Origin: an uncultured Coprococcus sp.
GTDB lineage: Bacteria; Bacillota; Clostridia; Lachnospirales; Lachnospiraceae
NCBI GenBank assembly: GCA_947626675.1
Contig: CANQTC010000003.1
Span: forward strand, 62,001-126,000
Length of the DNA: 64,000 bases
Direction: 5' to 3'
Positions 59,881 through 64,000 of the stretch are shown here, piece after piece. The notes beneath the pieces were generated by a model. The model was given only the letters and a program-made list of their open reading frames with translations, was not told the DNA's origin and did not search any database. Each line of letters starts with the position of its first letter. The stretch's first letter is position 1. Position numbers and translations under genes: made by a program.

Positions 59881-60816
59881 ATGTATAAAAATAAAAGATT
59901 TCATTTGTATTTATTAAAAAATACGATAGCATTTATAGTACCGGCATTGCTTGTATTTACAGTGTTGATGGGGTTGATTTCGCATTTTAATATCATGGAT
60001 AGGTTTACCTTTAAACAGTTGATAAATACTGAGATACCGGAAAGTTCAGCTATAAATAAATCAGATAATGTTAAAATTCATATAGACCATGCTGAATATA
60101 TGGGATATGACTACTATCTTGATAATAAAAAAGCAGGGCGGTATTACTATACATTTATTGATGGAAAATGTATCGTAATGCTGATTAACAGTAAGGAAGA
60201 TGTAATATCTGATTATGATATAAAAGGGGTAATAAAAGAGGATACCACGTTATACAGATATTTGCTGAATCAATGTGCAAATGATATGGATATGAATATC
60301 GAACAGCTTGAACAGATTACTTATGATTATGTAATCAGCGAGGTTGATTATCCGGAAAATTTTTATAATATGGTTCAGCTCTTTATTGCTTTACTTATTG
60401 TCATGATGTTGTTTCATATATTACAGGGAATTTACTGGCTTATATTTCCGTGGAAGACACCATCGGTAAAGTCGATAAATGGTGTTGCAAACGGGAAGCT
60501 GGTAATTCACGATTTGAATAAGCAGTTAAGAGATAAAATCCTGCTTGAACAAAAGGATATAATTGTTACGGAGAAATATATAATCGCCCCATCATTGCTG
60601 CACACAGATGTCATTCTGATAGACCATATAGAAGTCCTTTCAAAACATATGGAAAGAAAAAAGCATTTATTATTCAGGAACAGGGATGTATATAAACTGA
60701 TTATTTCAGATTCTGAGGATATGTTTTATGAGCAGGAATTTGAAAATGAAAAATTGATAGATGAGGTAATTCCGTTATTAGAGCAAAAACGGGAGATGCT
60801 AAAACAAGGAGTTTAA
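59881..60816 (+). CDS. Hypothetical membrane protein, TPM cluster
   Basis: A 311-residue protein with two membrane helices (about residues 14-36 and 160-185). The outside part between them is acidic. After the second helix comes a cytoplasmic domain of about 120 residues that looks like a PH/YcxB-type fold (IIVTEKYIIAPSLLHTDVILIDHIEV). No named family. CAGGAG precedes the ATG. It is 13 bases after the TPM gene and its stop codon sits inside a terminator arm. Confidence 0.65.
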   Translation: MYKNKRFHLYLLKNTIAFIVPALLVFTVLMGLISHFNIMDRFTFKQLINTEIPESSAINKSDNVKIHIDHAEYMGYDYYLDNKKAGRYYYTFIDGKCIVMLINSKEDVISDYDIKGVIKEDTTLYRYLLNQCANDMDMNIEQLEQITYDYVISEVDYPENFYNMVQLFIALLIVMMLFHILQGIYWLIFPWKTPSVKSINGVANGKLVIHDLNKQLRDKILLEQKDIIVTEKYIIAPSLLHTDVILIDHIEVLSKHMERKKHLLFRNRDVYKLIISDSEDMFYEQEFENEKLIDEVIPLLEQKREMLKQGV

Positions 60817-60848
60817 TCTCTCAGTTGAAATGAAACTCCTTGTTTTAT
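60801..60848. terminator. Terminator at the end of the TPM cluster
   Basis: AAAACAAGGAGTTT (60801-60814) and AAACTCCTTGTTTT (60833-60846) are perfect 14-bp arms. The left arm includes the TTTAA stop region of the preceding gene. It also serves the convergent YtxH-like gene. Confidence 0.88.
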
Positions 60849-60862
60849 GGTATCAATTTGTA

Positions 60863-61222
60863 TTATATATTTGATAATAAATCATTTACCTTTGCGGAAA
60901 CATCAGAAGCGGAGGTTGCATCCGTAGCAACAGGCGCACCGTATTCGGCGGCAATCTCCATTGAAGTATCCGGTGTATATGATGATTTATCATCTTCTTT
61001 TTCCTCTGTTGAAACCGGTTCTTCGTCAGCTAATGTAAAATAATCTCGCTCGGTATCTTCTTTAGCAGGCATTTTGTCCTTGATAGTCGTTTTCACTTTT
61101 TCAACCTTCTCATCTACACCAAGCGTCTGATATGCTTTTGTTGCCTTGATTTTGTCTTTAAATACATAGCACACACTTCCGAGGGCGGCAGCAGCTACGA
61201 CAGCTTTGAATAACTTTCCCAT
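60863..61222 (-). CDS. Small membrane-anchored protein (YtxH-like)
   Basis: A 119-residue protein. An N-terminal hydrophobic stretch (MGKLFKAVVAAAALGSVCYVF) is followed by a Lys-rich amphipathic helix (KDKIKATKAYQTL, VEKVKTTIKDKMP) and an acidic, disordered tail. The layout is like YtxH stress proteins, but identity is not certain. AAAAGGAGA precedes the ATG. Confidence 0.6.
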   Translation of the reverse strand: MGKLFKAVVAAAALGSVCYVFKDKIKATKAYQTLGVDEKVEKVKTTIKDKMPAKEDTERDYFTLADEEPVSTEEKEDDKSSYTPDTSMEIAAEYGAPVATDATSASDVSAKVNDLLSNI

Positions 61223-61430
61223 AATAATCTCCTTTTCTATAAGAATTATTCTCTTATATATAACCTTTCCATAATTTTAATATGTATACTTTTAAATTGC
61301 AAGTATCTTTGCAGATTTTAAGACATTTTTCGGATGCTGCATGAGATGTATTTAATATTTGCGTATTATTGCTGATTATGATATTCTGAACTATGTATGG
61401 AATGAGTTAATCTTGAAGGAGACAATTCTT

Positions 61431-61796
61431 ATGGAAAAAACAAAGAAGACATTGTATGAGGTTCAGAAAAAATATCTTATATGCGCGGTAATTATGATGA
61501 TTATGGGTATGCTAATAACATGGATGGGAAAAACTTCTATGGGAATTAGTGTAATCATTTTCGGCACAGTTTTTCTTATTGGATTTTTTGTGTTGATTGC
61601 AAAAGATGGTATGCAGATTGTGGATGATATTGACAGCGGCGGCAAAGAAGAAAATGCAGATATGCTGACGGCGGAGCATGATTTGGAAGGGAATCAGGAA
61701 GCGCCTTTGGACGAGCAGCCTTTGGATAAGCAGCCTTTGGCTGAAGAGGCTTTGGCTGAAGCGCCTTTGGACGAACAGCCGGAGAGAGAGGAGTAG
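61431..61796 (+). CDS. Small two-helix membrane protein with acidic PLDEQ repeats
   Basis: A 121-residue protein with two hydrophobic helices (about residues 16-34 and 40-60) and a C-terminal low-complexity tail of units such as PLDEQ, PLDKQ, PLAEEALAEA. The tail is coded by degenerate 15-base repeats (about 61701-61783). GAAGGAGA precedes ATG 61431; the longer frame from 61359 has no site. It is followed after 4 bases by the MutS-like gene. Function unknown. Confidence 0.6.
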   Translation: MEKTKKTLYEVQKKYLICAVIMMIMGMLITWMGKTSMGISVIIFGTVFLIGFFVLIAKDGMQIVDDIDSGGKEENADMLTAEHDLEGNQEAPLDEQPLDKQPLAEEALAEAPLDEQPEREE

Positions 61797-61800
61797 TGAT

Positions 61801-63579
61801 ATGGAAAAATATCAACAGGCATTAGCAGATTTAGATGGAGAAATAAAACAGCTTGAAAATAAGTATTCAACATATGGAACAATTCGTTTTATGATGTTTC
61901 TTGCAGCGGCGATAGGCCTAATCGTCGGATTTTACGATTCCAATATACCGTTTCTTGTGGTTGGCGTAGCCGCATCGGTTGTATTTGCCGGATTTGTATT
62001 TGTACATGGAAAGCTAAGTGAGAAATTAGAATATATGCGGGCGAGGGCTGTTGTATATGACAGATATATAAAACGCTATGGTGAAGAATGGAAAAGCTTT
62101 GAAAATAATGGCAGTTCCTATATGACAGACGGAGATTTGGTCGCAAAAGATATGGATTTGCTTGGCGCAAGTTCTTTATATCAGTTTATATGTGTAGCAG
62201 GAACGGAAGATGGAAGAAGGCAGCTTGCAGATTCATTGAAAAATCCCGAATATTCACTGGAAGAAATAACGCGAAGGCAGCAGGCAGTCGCTGAACTGGC
62301 GGAGAAAAAAACATTTTCTATGGATTTCGAGACGCTTGGGGTGAAAGCGAATACAGGAAGAAAAAGAAAATACACAGCAGATGAATTTGTAAAATATTGT
62401 AAAGGCGATGAGAAGATACCCCCTGTTTTTAATGTACTTCGCTTTCTTCTGCCGCTGATAACACTTTGTCTGCTCGTTGCAGGTATTATTGGAACAATAA
62501 ATCTGGGATATGCACTGATTTCATTTTTTGTAATCCTTTTATTTTCATGGATGACATCCGGTGTTGCAGGCCAGGCTGTAATGCCGATGATTTCATTTGG
62601 TTATATCATAGAAGATTATATAAAAATGTTTGAGCTTATTTCAAAGGAGGAATTTAAGAGTCCTCTTATGAATGAAATAAAAGGCGTCATATCAAAAGAT
62701 TCGGGTGCGCTGGGGGCGATTAAAAAATTAAAGTCAATCAGTGCCGCATTTAATATAAGATATAACCCGATTGTGCATCAGCTTTTGTGCGGGCTTGTCA
62801 TGTGGGATTTCCATCTTGGAATTATGATGGACAAATGGAAAGATGAATATGGTGATAAAGTAGAAAACTGGATATCTTCAATTGCGGATATAGAAGAACT
62901 GCTTTCATATGCTGTGCTTGCGAGAACCAGGCGCGTGAGTTATCCGCAGGTAGGAAACAGCAGTAATGTACATGTGAGGTGTCAGGATATGAGACATCCG
63001 CTGATTGCGCCGGATAAGGTTGTTGCCAACGATGCAGGCTTTACAGGGGGAGCGGCAATCATAACAGGCTCTAATATGTCGGGTAAAACCACCTTCCTTA
63101 GGACGCTTGGAATAAATCTTATTTTAGCATATGTTGGCGCACCGGTATGTGCAGATAATATGATGGCTGATTATATGAAGATATTTACCTCCATGCGCGT
63201 TACGGATGACGTGAGCAATGGAATATCGACCTTTTATGCAGAGATACTAAGAATTAAAACGATGGTGGAGTATAAAAAGAAAGGAAAACCAATGCTCTGC
63301 CTGATAGATGAGATATTTAAGGGAACAAATTCGGCAGACAGAATTGTTGGTGCGACACAGGTAATCAAAAAACTGTCAGACAAATATTCAATGACGCTTG
63401 TATCAACACATGATTTTGAATTATGTGATATAAAAGATAATTCGGGCAGACAGGCGGACAATTATCATTTTGAAGAATATTATGAGGGAGACCAGCTTAA
63501 ATTTGATTATAAAAAGAAAAAGGGCAGATGTACAACGACAAATGCGATGGCAATCCTTCATATGGCGGGACTGGATTAG
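61801..63579 (+). CDS. Membrane-anchored MutS-like ATPase
   Basis: A 592-residue protein. Two helices near residues 28-75 and a second pair near 215-255 are membrane segments. The C-terminal half is a MutS family ATPase: Walker A GSNMSGKTTFLRTL (from about residue 423), Walker B CLIDEIFKGTN, and VSTHDFEL switch region. The mismatch-reading N-terminal domain of MutS is absent, so a role in mismatch repair is unlikely. This group is widespread in Firmicutes with no settled function. ATG 61801 overlaps nothing and has GAGAGAGGAG upstream; the frame opening at 61678 would cover the preceding gene. Confidence 0.8.
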   Translation: MEKYQQALADLDGEIKQLENKYSTYGTIRFMMFLAAAIGLIVGFYDSNIPFLVVGVAASVVFAGFVFVHGKLSEKLEYMRARAVVYDRYIKRYGEEWKSFENNGSSYMTDGDLVAKDMDLLGASSLYQFICVAGTEDGRRQLADSLKNPEYSLEEITRRQQAVAELAEKKTFSMDFETLGVKANTGRKRKYTADEFVKYCKGDEKIPPVFNVLRFLLPLITLCLLVAGIIGTINLGYALISFFVILLFSWMTSGVAGQAVMPMISFGYIIEDYIKMFELISKEEFKSPLMNEIKGVISKDSGALGAIKKLKSISAAFNIRYNPIVHQLLCGLVMWDFHLGIMMDKWKDEYGDKVENWISSIADIEELLSYAVLARTRRVSYPQVGNSSNVHVRCQDMRHPLIAPDKVVANDAGFTGGAAIITGSNMSGKTTFLRTLGINLILAYVGAPVCADNMMADYMKIFTSMRVTDDVSNGISTFYAEILRIKTMVEYKKKGKPMLCLIDEIFKGTNSADRIVGATQVIKKLSDKYSMTLVSTHDFELCDIKDNSGRQADNYHFEEYYEGDQLKFDYKKKKGRCTTTNAMAILHMAGLD

Positions 63580-63686
63580 TCGAAGAATGTGTTGGCAATA
63601 ATATACAAAATGATTTGAAGTTTTAAACTGAAAGAATTTAGGTAATTATGCACAATGCTGATTTGTAGTAATTACTAAAAAGTATA

Positions 63687-63715
63687 TTGCTTGAGTGAAA
63701 AAATTGTGATATATT
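63687..63715 (+). promoter_or_regulatory. Promoter of the gene at the window end
   Basis: TTGCTT (63687-63692), 17 bases, TATATT (63710-63715), 66 bases before the start codon. Confidence 0.55.
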
Positions 63716-63780
63716 TATATGTATGAGAAAATATTTATTCAATACACACAAAGAATAAAGAAAGAGGGAGGCATAGAATT

Positions 63781-64000
63781 ATGTTACCAGCAAATATCGC
63801 AGCAGGCAATGACAATGTTCTATCCATAGCAGCATCTAATAATAAGGGTTTACTGATTCGTTTCTTAAACGAACAGGTAGAAGATGGCTTCTATGCACTT
63901 GTTATTGATTATTTAAAAGACAGTAATTTTGACCTTTCATCGATGATAGTAGATGATGAAGTGAAGGCACAATGTTCAAAACTTTATGAGCTTGCAGAAT
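63781..64000 (+). CDS. Unidentified protein, 3' end cut by window
   Basis: An open frame from ATG 63781, with GAGGGAGG upstream, runs through base 64000 without a stop. The first 73 residues are LPANIAAGNDN, a helical stretch and SSMIVDDEVKAQC. No signal peptide. I do not recognise it; the truncation prevents more. Confidence 0.55.
   Translation, partial: MLPANIAAGNDNVLSIAASNNKGLLIRFLNEQVEDGFYALVIDYLKDSNFDLSSMIVDDEVKAQCSKLYELAE

Noticed and set aside
61576-61882. Minus-strand frames opposite the PLDEQ repeats
   Set aside because: Low-complexity mirrors of the repeat; the plus-strand gene has a proper start and its neighbour follows closely.

Overview
The window looks like a chromosomal segment of a low-GC, Gram-positive, anaerobic Clostridia, most likely a Lachnospiraceae relative. 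This rests on AT-rich DNA with strong TTGACA/TATAAT promoters and AGGAGG-type ribosome sites, tRNA genes with no encoded CCA end, a T-box leader, a DUF4317-type protein, lone LytTR and VanR-type regulators, an LTA-synthase-like sulfatase, and many paired hairpin terminators. I see no prophage, insertion sequence, CRISPR array or rRNA.

Layout. 1-2.5 kb: end of pcrA, a small acidic membrane protein, the niacin repressor niaR and a minus-strand operon of seven tRNAs. 2.6-9.6 kb: transporters (AEC, Ca/Na antiporter, Na/solute symporter, CorA), a shikimate-kinase-like enzyme and a zinc-ribbon repeat protein. 9.7-15.6 kb: a DUF4317 pair, a two-component system whose sensor carries an EF-hand-like loop, and a Fur-like regulator with a Cys-rich/HMA protein. 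15.7-25.9 kb: tRNA-Gly, an LTA-synthase-like enzyme, guaB, a Dus enzyme, T-box plus aspS, an orphan LytTR regulator, a repeat region that may be a small RNA gene, and a MarR/MATE pair. 26-35.8 kb: typA, a Rpn-like nuclease with a 24-bp tandem repeat, a VWA / MoxR-type AAA / LRR / Cys-rich cluster, hslO and a methyltransferase.

35.9-48.3 kb is the most striking part. A GAF-LuxR regulator precedes a highly structured leader and a compact run: PII protein, PotABCD-like ABC importer, two tandem ornithine-cyclodeaminase-family proteins, a four-subunit iron-sulfur/flavin dehydrogenase related to the HcnABC / opine oxidase / D-hydroxyproline dehydrogenase family, and an iron alcohol dehydrogenase. 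I infer uptake and anaerobic oxidation of an amine or N-substituted amino acid under nitrogen control. The substrate cannot be read from the sequence.

48.4-64 kb: a MATE exporter, an ABC exporter with an XRE regulator, leuS, several low-complexity or Cys-rich small proteins, a zinc-ribbon/TPM membrane protein cluster, a membrane-anchored MutS-like ATPase and the start of an unidentified gene cut by the window edge.
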